From Dichotomicrobium thermohalophilum (GTDB lineage: Bacteria; Pseudomonadota; Alphaproteobacteria; Rhizobiales; Rhodomicrobiaceae): a stretch of DNA of 64,000 nucleotides. This document shows, in pieces, positions 28,237-36,502 of this stretch (position 1 is its first letter; every line of letters starts with the position of its first letter). The notes beneath the pieces were generated by a model, which saw nothing but the letters and a program-made list of their open reading frames with translations, was not told where the DNA came from and did not search any database. Position numbers and translations under genes: made by a program. Location of the stretch: the NCBI RefSeq assembly GCF_003550175.1, contig NZ_QXDF01000001.1, forward strand, positions 2,070,501-2,134,500, read 5' to 3'.

Positions 28237-29115
28237 TCAGACCGCTGCGACGAACCCCTCGTGCCGCTCGGCGGTCTGAAGAAGAAGATTTCGGATCATC
28301 TGCACCGGCTCGCTCAGAACGGGCCCGCTGGTGTGCATCTCCACGGCCACCGTGCCCAGCGAGGGCAGCCCCTCCTGGCCGCCCAGCACCCGGCAGCCGC
28401 GCGGCAGCGACCGGACGGCCTTGACCGCAATTCCCAACCCTGTCTGAACGGCGATATTGGTACTGATCGGATGACTGCTTGTGAAGGCGATGCGCCAGCG
28501 CCGGCCGATCCGGTTCAGCGCGGCGATTGCGCTGGCCCTGTAGACACAGCCCTCCGGGTTGACCGCCAGCGGAATGTCCTCGTCCAGCGCCAGCTCAAAG
28601 TCCCCTGACCCGATCCAGCATAGGGTCTCCTGGCCGATCAAGGTTCCGCCCCGCGCATCCGGGTGGCGAATAGTGATCGCAATGTCGAGCAGCCCGTCGT
28701 GCACACGCTCCACCAACACGGGGCTGGTGTCGCAGAACACCTGGAGCCGGTAGTCGGGAAACGAGCGCGTGAACACCGGGAGGATGTAGGGAAGATAGGC
28801 ACCCGCCTGCTCATCGGTCATGCCCACGCGCACCTCCTGAACATGCGACGAGCAGGCGAGCGCGTCCTGCGCTTCACCGTTCAGGCGGAGGATGCGTTCG
28901 GCGTATGGAACCAGGATGGCGCCAGCCTCTGTGAGCGTGACGGTCCGGCTGGTCCGGTGGAACAGGCTGCTGCCCACTCGCTCCTCCAGACGCTTGATCT
29001 GAAGGCTGACCGTCGACTGGGTCACGTTGAGCTGCTTCGCGGCGGCGCTGAAACCGCCGAGCTCGGCGACGGCGAGAAACGCTTTGAGCAGCTCCGGCTC
29101 CACCGACACCCCCAT
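28237..29115 (-). CDS. LysR-type transcriptional regulator
   Basis: A 292-residue LysR regulator: winged-helix N-terminus (ELGGFSAAAKQLNVTQSTVSLQIKRLE region, residues 16-42) and a periplasmic-binding-like effector domain. It is transcribed away from the 2OG oxygenase/M24 gene pair, the usual geometry for a LysR activator of divergent catabolic genes. A palindromic AT-rich site lies between them. It could also influence the betaine importer downstream on its own strand, 65 bases away. Effector unknown. Confidence 0.92.
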   Translation of the reverse strand: MGVSVEPELLKAFLAVAELGGFSAAAKQLNVTQSTVSLQIKRLEERVGSSLFHRTSRTVTLTEAGAILVPYAERILRLNGEAQDALACSSHVQEVRVGMTDEQAGAYLPYILPVFTRSFPDYRLQVFCDTSPVLVERVHDGLLDIAITIRHPDARGGTLIGQETLCWIGSGDFELALDEDIPLAVNPEGCVYRASAIAALNRIGRRWRIAFTSSHPISTNIAVQTGLGIAVKAVRSLPRGCRVLGGQEGLPSLGTVAVEMHTSGPVLSEPVQMIRNLLLQTAERHEGFVAAV

Positions 29116-29130
29116 CTATTGCGAATCCTC

Positions 29131-29167
29131 ATTGATACTATTGCACATAATCGTTTCCATTATCAAT
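29131..29167. promoter_or_regulatory. Candidate LysR operator
   Basis: Nested dyads in the divergent spacer: ATAAT-N7-ATTAT (29147-29163), which meets the T-N11-A rule of LysR sites, inside a wider ATTGATA (29131-29137)/TATCAAT (29161-29167) pair. It starts 16 bases before the LysR gene, the expected place for autoregulation and divergent activation. Confidence 0.5.
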
Positions 29168-29354
29168 CGCCCTTCAGTAATGTACTCACAAGAGGCGCAT
29201 CAAAAGAGGCTCGGCTCATTCGACAATTATCCTATCTTCGGACAAGCGATCTTTAAATAGTAAAAAAGGACAAACCATGATTTTGGGCGCTTTTGCTGCA
29301 AAGGCGCGAGAATACCTCTTTTGTCTCGCGCCTTGAGACCAAGGAGAAGCAACC

Positions 29355-30242
29355 ATGTCTGCCGTCATCCAGGACTATAACCGGCCTGCGATCCCTATCG
29401 ATCAAATCGTTGATCTCCAACGATACCCGCTTGCCGAAAGACAGTCGTCGGCACGTCATCAACTCGTCCGCACATGCCAGCAGCAGCTCCGGGAAGACGG
29501 CTGTGTCGTGTTGAAAGGCTTTGTGCGGTCCGATGCGCTTGAACGTCTGGAAGCCGAGACGGATCGGCTTTCGTCTCATGCGCACTACAATTCCTCCACC
29601 ACGAACATCTACAACAGCGAAGGCGACAGCTCACTCCCCGCCGATCACCCGGTCAACATCTTCAACAGCCGCACCAACGGCTTCGTCGCCGGTGACATGA
29701 TCCCCGAGGGCACGCTGATCCGCTCGCTGTACCAGAACCGCGCCTTTCAGGATTTCGTCGCTGCCGCGATGGAAGAGCCGGTTCTCCACGCGTATGCCGA
29801 TCCCCTGGCGGGCCTTGTCGTCAACTGTCTCCGCCCCGGCTGCGAACATCCTTGGCACTACGACACCAACGACTTCATCGTTACCATGATGACCAAGGCG
29901 CCGGAGGCTGGCGGCACGTTCGAGTACTGCCCGAAAATCCGCAGCCCTGAAGACGAGAACATTCCGGCCGTCAGCCGCGTCCTCAAGGGCGACCGATCGC
30001 TTGTCCGCGCGCTCGATCTCCAGCCGGGCGACCTGCAAATCTTCTATGGCCGGCTGTCGCTGCACCGGGTCTCCAGCGTCGAAGGCGAACGCGAGCGTCA
30101 CACAATCATCTTCGGCTATGCGCGCCAGCCCGGCTTTGTCGGCCGCGCGGCACGCACACGCAAGCTGTTCGGCCGTATCGCCCCGATCCACGAACGCGAG
30201 GAAACCGCAGGCTTGCAGCGCACGGACACTCTGAAGGACTGA
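29355..30242 (+). CDS. BesD/HalD-family 2-oxoglutarate Fe(II) oxygenase with intact HxD
   Basis: A 295-residue non-heme iron enzyme. The metal triad is His168-x-Asp170 (HPWHYDTNDF) and His237 (LSLHRVS), with Arg248 for 2-oxoglutarate. Overall it resembles the BesD/HalD family of free-amino-acid halogenases. Those replace the Asp by Gly to make room for chloride; here the Asp is present, so a hydroxylase is expected. The gene is divergent from a LysR regulator and eight bases ahead of an M24 enzyme gene. It may hydroxylate an amino acid or amine taken up by the adjacent importer. Confidence 0.75.
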   Translation: MSAVIQDYNRPAIPIDQIVDLQRYPLAERQSSARHQLVRTCQQQLREDGCVVLKGFVRSDALERLEAETDRLSSHAHYNSSTTNIYNSEGDSSLPADHPVNIFNSRTNGFVAGDMIPEGTLIRSLYQNRAFQDFVAAAMEEPVLHAYADPLAGLVVNCLRPGCEHPWHYDTNDFIVTMMTKAPEAGGTFEYCPKIRSPEDENIPAVSRVLKGDRSLVRALDLQPGDLQIFYGRLSLHRVSSVEGERERHTIIFGYARQPGFVGRAARTRKLFGRIAPIHEREETAGLQRTDTLKD

Positions 30243-30249
30243 ATCTCCC

Positions 30250-31524
30250 ATGAGTCATCACAGCTCTTCCTCCGGGCGCGGCCCGCGCCCGCCGATTACG
30301 CCGTCCGGTCCCGTCGCCAACGTCGATAGCCTGCCGCCGGGCTTCGATCCCGTGGCGCTGCGCGCCGGGCGCCTCAAGCGCCTGCGGGACATGATGGCCG
30401 AGAAGGACTACGCGGCGCTGGTGCTGTTCGACCCGAACAATCAGCGTTATGCCACCGGCTCGCGCAACATGTTCGGATACTTCCTGCGCAACTCGACACG
30501 CTACATCTATGTCCCCCAGGAAGGCCCGGTCATCCTGTTCGAGTATCCGGGCAGCGCGCATGTCTCGACCTGGCTGGAGACGATCGACGACTCGCGCACG
30601 TCCAAGGTCGTCTGGTCGGCCGTGAACCAACGGGATGAGCTGGCCGCCGCCGGGTTTGCCGAGGAGATCGCCGATCTGGTGCGTGACCATGGCCGCGGCA
30701 ACCGAAGCGTTGGGCTGGATCGTTGCACGCTAGGGCTCGCCCGCGCGCTGGAGGCGCAAGGGCTGCATGTGCGCGACTGCATGGGCGATACGCTGCACGC
30801 GCGGCGCATCAAGACGCCGGAGGAGATCGCCTGCCTGGCCATTTCAATGGCCTCGACCGAGGGGGCGGTTCACGCGGTCGAACAGGCCGTACAGCCGGGA
30901 ATCACGGAGAATGACCTGTTCGCCACCATGTACGGCGCCGTCATCTCCGGCGGCGGTGAGTTCATCGAGACCCGCCTGCTCAACTCCGGCCCACGCACCA
31001 ATCCGTGGTTCAACGAGGCGAGCGAACGGGTCATCCGCCCCGGCGAGCTGGTCGCGCTCGATACTGACACCATCGGCTGCAATGGCTATTATTCCGACTT
31101 CTCCCGCACCTTTCATGTCGGACCGGGCAAGCCGAGCGGCTATCAACAGAGCCTGTATCAGATGGCCTGGGAGCAGGTGCACCACAACATCGACATCCTG
31201 CGCCCGGGTATGAGCTTCCGCGAACTCGCCGAACGCGCCTGGCCGATCCCCGAACGGTTTCTCGACCGGCGCTATCCCTCGATCATCCACGGCGTCGGGA
31301 TGCACGGCGAGACGCCGCTCGTCGCCCATGCGATGGACCTCGACCGCTTCACCGGTGACGGCATCCTGGAGCCAGGCATGGTCGTTTCGGTGGAGAGTTA
31401 TATCGGCGAGGTCGACGGGCCGGAGGGCGTGAAACTCGAGGAAGAGGTCGTCGTGACCGAGGATGGAGTCGAACTGCTCTCACGCTATCCCTTCGACGAG
31501 GCACTGCTGGGCCGGCAGGTCTAA
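30250..31524 (+). CDS. M24-family metalloenzyme, DddP-like but lacking the lyase base
   Basis: A 424-residue creatinase/aminopeptidase-P fold protein. Metal ligands read as Asp271/Asp273 (ALDTDTIG), Asp283 (YSDFSRTF), His347 (IIHGVG), Glu382 and Glu397. It closely resembles the DMSP lyase DddP, for example in ETRLL-SGPRTNPWF. From memory, DddP uses an Asp six residues after the His as catalytic base; this protein has Gly353. DMSP cleavage is therefore doubtful and a hydrolase acting on a cyclic or amide-like amine (as in ectoine hydrolase or prolidases) is equally likely. Cotranscribed with the 2OG oxygenase. Confidence 0.8.
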   Translation: MSHHSSSSGRGPRPPITPSGPVANVDSLPPGFDPVALRAGRLKRLRDMMAEKDYAALVLFDPNNQRYATGSRNMFGYFLRNSTRYIYVPQEGPVILFEYPGSAHVSTWLETIDDSRTSKVVWSAVNQRDELAAAGFAEEIADLVRDHGRGNRSVGLDRCTLGLARALEAQGLHVRDCMGDTLHARRIKTPEEIACLAISMASTEGAVHAVEQAVQPGITENDLFATMYGAVISGGGEFIETRLLNSGPRTNPWFNEASERVIRPGELVALDTDTIGCNGYYSDFSRTFHVGPGKPSGYQQSLYQMAWEQVHHNIDILRPGMSFRELAERAWPIPERFLDRRYPSIIHGVGMHGETPLVAHAMDLDRFTGDGILEPGMVVSVESYIGEVDGPEGVKLEEEVVVTEDGVELLSRYPFDEALLGRQV

Positions 31525-31528
31525 CCCC

Positions 31529-32599
31529 TCAGGCCGCCTGCCGCTCCACCTCGGCGCCCGCGACCGCGCGCGTATCGGCGAGCAGCAGAATGGCGATCCA
31601 GCGCAGCGACGGCACATGGCTGCACACGATCACAAAGGCCGTGGTCATGGGCACGCTCAGGAACGCACCGATCACGCCCCAGATCATCCCCCAGAACGCC
31701 AGTGAGGCCATCACGACGAACGGGCTGAGATTGAGGCTGCGGCCCATCAGCCGCGGCTCGATGACGTTGCCGATGATGAACTGCGTGCCCGCCAGCAGCA
31801 CGGCGATAACGAAGAACTCCCACAGCGTCTCAAACTGCACGAGCGCCAGCAGCGCGGGAAACACCACGCCGAGCACCGAGCCGATACTCGGGATGTAGTT
31901 GAGCAGGAAAATCAAAAGCGCCCAGGTCTCGGCGAAGTCGACGCCCAAGGCCTTCAGCACCACGTAGCTGATGCCGGCGGTGACGACGCTGAGAATCGTC
32001 TTGATCCACAGGTAACGGCGCACGCTCTCGGTGATATCCTCGATGGCATCCTTGATCTGGCGGGCCTCGCCGGGTCCCTGGGCCAACCGGTCGATCTTCG
32101 GCCCCAGCCGTCCGCGCTCGGCCAGCAGAAAGCCGATGTAAAGCGCCACCAGCGCCAGCGTCGCCGCGATGCCGCCCGCCGTGCCAAGCAGGCCGGGCAC
32201 CCGGTTCAGAATGTCGATCTCACGAATCGATTGGCGAATGCGCTCGGCCAGTTGCGGCCCGGCCCAGCCGAGCACCTGATCCGCCAGCGCGTTGAACCGC
32301 GCCACATAGCCCGGCCAGGCGCGCGCGACATCGTTGGTCTGCGCCGAGAGGATATTGAACACCGCGATGATCAGCACGATGAACAGAACCACAGCCGTCA
32401 GCGTCGCGAACGGCTCCGGCAGCCCTAGCCGGTGGATCCGGTCGCCAGCCGCGCTCAACAAGATCGTGATGAGCGCTGCAATGACGATGGGGATCAGAAA
32501 CGGCGCGCCGTAGACCAGCCCCGTTATGAAAAACCCCATCACGATGGCCAGCAGCGCGATGTTATTCAGGCTCGGCTCGCTCGTGCCCTGCGGTGACAT
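31529..32599 (-). CDS. AI-2E family transporter
   Basis: A 356-residue membrane protein with about seven to eight helices, the family's central amphipathic region and the C-terminal helix run LLNYIPSIGSVLGVVFPALLAL region and ARLMGR-like EPRLMGRSLNLSP. AI-2E proteins export small molecules or exchange ions; substrates are mostly unknown despite the name. It converges with the M24 gene (four bases apart) and lies downstream of the SDR gene on the same strand. Confidence 0.88.
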   Translation of the reverse strand: MSPQGTSEPSLNNIALLAIVMGFFITGLVYGAPFLIPIVIAALITILLSAAGDRIHRLGLPEPFATLTAVVLFIVLIIAVFNILSAQTNDVARAWPGYVARFNALADQVLGWAGPQLAERIRQSIREIDILNRVPGLLGTAGGIAATLALVALYIGFLLAERGRLGPKIDRLAQGPGEARQIKDAIEDITESVRRYLWIKTILSVVTAGISYVVLKALGVDFAETWALLIFLLNYIPSIGSVLGVVFPALLALVQFETLWEFFVIAVLLAGTQFIIGNVIEPRLMGRSLNLSPFVVMASLAFWGMIWGVIGAFLSVPMTTAFVIVCSHVPSLRWIAILLLADTRAVAGAEVERQAA

Positions 32600-32632
32600 C
32601 CCGCTCTTTCCCCTGCTCCCCCGCCGTCACGT

Positions 32633-33334
32633 TCAGAATTTCTCGACCCAAGGGCGCAGTGCAACCTCGAAGGTCCATGCGCTGCGGTCCTGGTGCAGCA
32701 CGTGCAGATAGCTCCGCGCGATCGCGTCCGGGTCGAGCATGCTGTCCGGCGCGTCCGCCGGCTCGGTGCGGCCCGGATTTCGAATCGCCCCGTCGATGAC
32801 GAAATGCGCGACGTGGATGCCGTGCGGCTGCAACTCCCGCGCGATGCTCTCGGCCAGCCCGCGCAAGGCGAACTTGCCCATCGCGAACGGAGCCGATTGC
32901 GGATAGCCCTTCACGCTCGCTGATGCGCCGGTGAACAGGATCGCGCCGTGCTGGTTCGGCAGCATGCGCTTGGCCGCAGCCTGCGCAACGAGAAAGCCGC
33001 CATAGGCCGACACGCTGAGCGCATTCGCCACGCCCTCGCGCTCCAGCTCGACGAACGGCCCGCGTATCCGGGCGCTCGGGTTGAAAATGACCACGTCGGG
33101 CGAGCCGCCGAGGTCATGATCCATCTGGACGAACAGCGCCTCGACCTGCTCCGGCTGCGTGACATCGCAGGCGCGTGCGACCGCGCCGGTTTCAGACATG
33201 AGCGGCTGAAGCTTGTCGACGTTGCGCGCGGCCAGCCCGATCTTCAGCCCGGCTCCCGCGAGCGCGCGGGCGACCGAGGCGCTCAGGCCGTCGCCGGCAC
33301 CGACGATCAGCGCGCGTTGATACGTGTCGATCAT
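32633..33334 (-). CDS. SDR-family NAD(P)-dependent oxidoreductase
   Basis: A 233-residue short-chain dehydrogenase. The N-terminal dinucleotide motif GAGDGLSASVA (about 11-21) departs from the usual TGxxxGxG. The active-site region has Ser (LFTGASAS) where SDRs place the catalytic Ser, but the expected YxxxK appears as FAMGKFAL, with Phe instead of Tyr. Catalysis may be altered. GGAGG stands before the ATG. Followed by the AI-2E gene; divergent from a DMT exporter. Confidence 0.8.
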   Translation of the reverse strand: MIDTYQRALIVGAGDGLSASVARALAGAGLKIGLAARNVDKLQPLMSETGAVARACDVTQPEQVEALFVQMDHDLGGSPDVVIFNPSARIRGPFVELEREGVANALSVSAYGGFLVAQAAAKRMLPNQHGAILFTGASASVKGYPQSAPFAMGKFALRGLAESIARELQPHGIHVAHFVIDGAIRNPGRTEPADAPDSMLDPDAIARSYLHVLHQDRSAWTFEVALRPWVEKF

Positions 33335-33506
33335 GCGTTACCTCCAGACTGAATGCCGCGTGCCCGTCCGGCAGCGCGCAGCCTCGCGCAGTTCGCCGGC
33401 TATGGCAAACGCTTCGCGCGCAAAATCCGATTTGACCGCAAGACGTGAATTGCCGAGACATCACATCCGCGGTTCCCTGGCGTCACACACGAACCAGAAG
33501 CACTCC

Positions 33507-34433
33507 ATGTCCGACGTCCCGGCCATCAACACCTCCATGAGCGCGAGCGAATGGGCGATGCTCATCACCCTGTCGCTGCTCTGGGGCGCGTCCTTCTTCT
33601 TCAACGGCGTGGCGGTGCAGAGCCTGCCGACCTTTACTGTCGTCGTGGCGCGGGTGCTGATCGCGGCGGTGATCCTGCATCTGGCGCTGCGGGCCAGCGG
33701 GCTGCGGATGCCGCGCGATGCCCGGCTCTGGCGCACCTTCTTTGCGATGGCTTTCATCAACAACGTGATGCCGTTCTCGCTGATCGTCTGGGGTCAGTCG
33801 CATATCGCCTCCGGCCTGGCAGCGATCGTGAATGCGACGACGCCGCTGTTCACCGTTATGATCGCACATGTCTTCACATCTGATGAAAAACTGACGCGCG
33901 GGCGGCTGGCCGGCGTCATCATCGGGCTGTTCGGCGTGACGGTGATGATCGGGCTGGATGCGCTGCGCAATCTCGGGGTCAACGTCGTGGCGCAGCTTGC
34001 GGTGCTTGGCGCGGCGATGTGCTATGCCTCAGCGGCCGTGTTCGGCCGCCGCTTCCGCACTCTGAAGGTCACGCCGCTGCAGACCGCGACGGGGCAGACA
34101 TCGGCCGCCAGCATCATTCTCCTGCCGGTAATGTTTCTCGTCGACCAGCCCTGGACGCTTCAGATGCCCGGGGTCGCTACGATCGCCGCCCTGTTCGCGG
34201 TCGCCGCGCTGTCCACGGCGCTCGCCTACATCATCTATTTCCGCCTGCTGGCAAGCGCGGGAGCTACAAACGTCCTGCTCGTCACCTTTCTGGTCCCGGT
34301 CGTGGCGATCCTGCTGGGCACACTTTTTCTCGGCGAAGTGCTGCAGCCACAGCATCTGCTCGGCATGGGGCTGATCGGCCTTGGGCTGGCTGCGATCGAC
34401 GGCCGGCCCTGGCGGCTGCTGATGCGTTGCTAG
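33507..34433 (+). CDS. DMT-family (EamA) transporter
   Basis: A 308-residue protein with ten membrane helices in two EamA repeats; the first begins WAMLITLSLLWGASFFFNGVAV, the second near VVAQLAVLGAAMCYASAAVFGRRF. Family members export amino acids or other metabolites. The ATG at 33507 gives a complete first helix; another ATG ten codons later is possible. It diverges from the SDR gene and converges with the GNAT gene. Confidence 0.88.
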   Translation: MSDVPAINTSMSASEWAMLITLSLLWGASFFFNGVAVQSLPTFTVVVARVLIAAVILHLALRASGLRMPRDARLWRTFFAMAFINNVMPFSLIVWGQSHIASGLAAIVNATTPLFTVMIAHVFTSDEKLTRGRLAGVIIGLFGVTVMIGLDALRNLGVNVVAQLAVLGAAMCYASAAVFGRRFRTLKVTPLQTATGQTSAASIILLPVMFLVDQPWTLQMPGVATIAALFAVAALSTALAYIIYFRLLASAGATNVLLVTFLVPVVAILLGTLFLGEVLQPQHLLGMGLIGLGLAAIDGRPWRLLMRC

Positions 34434-34446
34434 TCGCCCTGAAAGC

Positions 34447-34965
34447 CTAGGACGTTTCACGCAGGTCCAACACCATCGACACACCTGCCAGCGTGATATC
34501 CGGCGCGAGCTGGCACGGCACTGGACCGACAACGCGCAGGCCCAGGGCGGCGTAGAATGGCACGGCCTGCCGGGTCGACACGCACTGAAGGCGCTGCACG
34601 CCCGCCGCTTTCGCCTCTGCTACACATCGCTCAAGCAGAGACGCACCGATACCCTGGCGCACGGCGTCCGGATGTGTTGCAAAATGGCGTAGATGGCCCG
34701 TGGCCAACTCGACAGGCGTGTCCGGCTGATCCGGTGCTTCCAGGCTCCAGCCGCCGCAGCCGGCAGGCCCGAGGCCTGCAAACTCAGCGATATGATAGCG
34801 CCCACTGGCAAGCAACCCGGGGCGCGGCCGTGTCAGAAGCGGAAGTGCCCTCTCCAGCACATCCGGATCATAGGCATCCGCAAGAAGCGTCCCATATGAA
34901 GACTGCAGGAGCGCCGCGACCGCTTCTTCATCACGCGGCGTCGCCGGGCGGATTTTGAACGGCAT
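34447..34965 (-). CDS. GNAT-family N-acetyltransferase
   Basis: A 172-residue acetyltransferase. The acetyl-CoA pyrophosphate loop is HPDAVRQGIGASLLERC (Q/RxxGxG/A), followed by the C-terminal strand QCVSTRQAVPFYAALGL. The start at 34965 (MPFKIRPATPRDEE) is the typical beginning of the domain; the frame stays open upstream to 35730 but runs antisense through the Crp/Fnr gene. Substrate unknown. Confidence 0.85.
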   Translation of the reverse strand: MPFKIRPATPRDEEAVAALLQSSYGTLLADAYDPDVLERALPLLTRPRPGLLASGRYHIAEFAGLGPAGCGGWSLEAPDQPDTPVELATGHLRHFATHPDAVRQGIGASLLERCVAEAKAAGVQRLQCVSTRQAVPFYAALGLRVVGPVPCQLAPDITLAGVSMVLDLRETS

Positions 34966-35064
34966 GGCCTCATCATCCGCATTTGACCGCTCGCTTGCAA
35001 GCGGGTGCCCGAGGCGCAGCGCAAAACGCTTCTCGCGGGTCGCGCAATACGGTAGGGATGAGCC

Positions 35065-35742
35065 ATGGATCAGAAGGCGCCGCATATCGACTGGATTTCG
35101 CAGTTTCCCGGGCTTGCCGGCATGGAAGCGCCGGTGCGCGAGCGCCTGACTGCTGAAAGCACGATCATTTCCGTGCCGAAGGGGACGGTTATCTTCGGCC
35201 CCGGCAAGGCGCCCGAGAACCTGCTGCTCCTTCTCGCGGGCACTGTGCGGGTGCATCAGACCTCCGAAAGCGGGCGAGACATCGTGCTCTATCGCGTTTC
35301 GGCAGGCGAAAGCTGCGTGCTGACCACGGCCTGCGTGCTCGCTTATGAGGACTATCTGGCCGAGGGCGTGGCCGAGACCGATGTGCAGGCCGTCGCCATT
35401 CCGCGCCGCGTGTTCGAGGAACTGATCGCGGAGTCCCCGGTTTTCCGCCGCTTCGTCTTCACCGCTTATTCCCGGCGCATCACCGACCTGTTCTTCGTCA
35501 TCGAGGAGATCGCCTTCCGGCGCATGGACATTCGGCTTGCGCAAAAACTGGTCGAGCTGCCGGCGCCGGGCGGCGTGATCGCCACCACGCATCAGGACTT
35601 GGCGGCAGAACTGGGCACGGCGCGGGAAGTCGTATCCCGCCAGCTCAAGGAGTTCCAGCGCCGGGGCTGGGTCGAGCTTGCGCGCGGCGAAATCCGCATC
35701 ACCGACCGCGACGCCCTGAAGGCCCTCCACGCCGACGGCTGA
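35065..35742 (+). CDS. Crp/Fnr-family regulator with a two-cysteine motif
   Basis: A 225-residue Crp/Fnr protein with a cyclic-nucleotide-binding-like domain and a C-terminal winged helix. The recognition helix TAREVVSRQLKEF keeps the FNR-type ExxSR that reads TTGAT half-sites. It has no N-terminal Fe-S cysteines. Its only two cysteines, Cys84 and Cys90 (ESCVLTTACVL), sit in the sensor domain, suggesting a disulfide or polysulfide switch. It precedes a sulfide-oxidation operon by 110 bases, with an FNR-like box between. Likely the local sulfur-responsive regulator. Confidence 0.9.
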   Translation: MDQKAPHIDWISQFPGLAGMEAPVRERLTAESTIISVPKGTVIFGPGKAPENLLLLLAGTVRVHQTSESGRDIVLYRVSAGESCVLTTACVLAYEDYLAEGVAETDVQAVAIPRRVFEELIAESPVFRRFVFTAYSRRITDLFFVIEEIAFRRMDIRLAQKLVELPAPGGVIATTHQDLAAELGTAREVVSRQLKEFQRRGWVELARGEIRITDRDALKALHADG

Positions 35743-35776
35743 TCAGGCTTGCACGGCACTTGTTCCTGACTTTCAA

Positions 35777-35790
35777 TTGATTTGTGACAA
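35777..35790 (+). promoter_or_regulatory. FNR-like box upstream of the sulfide-oxidation operon
   Basis: TTGAT-TTGT-GACAA, one base off the TTGAT-N4-RTCAA consensus of Crp/Fnr proteins with an ExxSR helix. Its centre is about 69 bases before the DUF2892 start codon, compatible with class II activation from a start site near 35825. Confidence 0.45.
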
Positions 35791-35852
35791 GGTCACCGAC
35801 GCTTGACCGGCGTTAAGCTACCTTTATGGCGCAATCGTCAGGAGGCAGGAAA

Positions 35853-36065
35853 ATGACGGCCAATGTCGGAACCTTCGATCGTGTCTTGCGCCTCGTCATC
35901 GGCGTTTTGCTGGTGATCGCGCCTTTTGCAACGGACATCGCGATGTTTCAGGGACAGGTGGCCACCATCGTGTCCGTAGTCGTTGGTGCGGTGCTGGTGC
36001 TGACGGCGCTCGTGCGTGTTTGTCCGCTCTATTCCCTGCTGGGTATGCGGACCTGCAGCAGTTAA
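35853..36065 (+). CDS. DUF2892 inner-membrane protein (YgaP-like)
   Basis: A 70-residue protein with two membrane helices and the family ending RVCPLYSLLGMRTC, with two cysteines. DUF2892 is also the membrane part of the rhodanese YgaP and recurs in sulfur-oxidation clusters. GGAGG lies nine bases before the ATG. First gene of the operon with the split YeeE pair, Blh and SQR. Confidence 0.88.
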   Translation: MTANVGTFDRVLRLVIGVLLVIAPFATDIAMFQGQVATIVSVVVGAVLVLTALVRVCPLYSLLGMRTCSS

Positions 36066-36072
36066 GGGTCCA

Positions 36073-36501
36073 ATGACGGAATTTACTCCATTCGCTTCGC
36101 TTTTCGGCGGCGTCATGATCGGGCTTTCGGCCGTGCTTCTCATGCTCGTGCTCGGCCGGGTCATGGGCGCCACCGGCATTCTCACCGGCTTCGTCAATCC
36201 GACCTCCGGCACGGACTGGAGTTGGCGCGCGGCCGTACTCGCCGGAATGGTGTCGGCACCGCTGGTCTATTTCGCGGTTACCGGCGGAATGCCCACCATC
36301 GAGGTGCCGGTGTCCACACCGCTCATGCTCCTTGGCGGCTTCATCGTCGGGATCGGCGTGACGTTTGGTTCAGGCTGCACCTCCGGCCACGGGGTCTGCG
36401 GCATGGCGCGACTGTCCGGTCGGTCAATCACGGCCACGCTGACCTTCATGGTCGCAACAGCGGCGACCGTATTTGTCATTCGCCATGTGTTGGGAGGCTG
36501 A
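36073..36501 (+). CDS. YeeE/YedE family half-transporter, N-terminal type (PmpA-like)
   Basis: A 142-residue membrane protein with about four helices and the Cys loop FGSGCTSGHGVCGMARLSGRS of the YeeE/DUF395 family. It corresponds to one half of the full-length YeeE protein at 20890-22158. The next gene supplies the other half, one base after its stop. Such split pairs accompany sulfide:quinone oxidoreductase and persulfide dioxygenase and are thought to move sulfur compounds. Confidence 0.88.
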   Translation: MTEFTPFASLFGGVMIGLSAVLLMLVLGRVMGATGILTGFVNPTSGTDWSWRAAVLAGMVSAPLVYFAVTGGMPTIEVPVSTPLMLLGGFIVGIGVTFGSGCTSGHGVCGMARLSGRSITATLTFMVATAATVFVIRHVLGG

Positions 36502-36502
36502 G

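Noticed and set aside
29355-30242. Ectoine hydroxylase (EctD) or amino-acid halogenase
   Set aside because: The EctD signature around the metal site is absent, and the Asp of HxD is present, contrary to halogenases.
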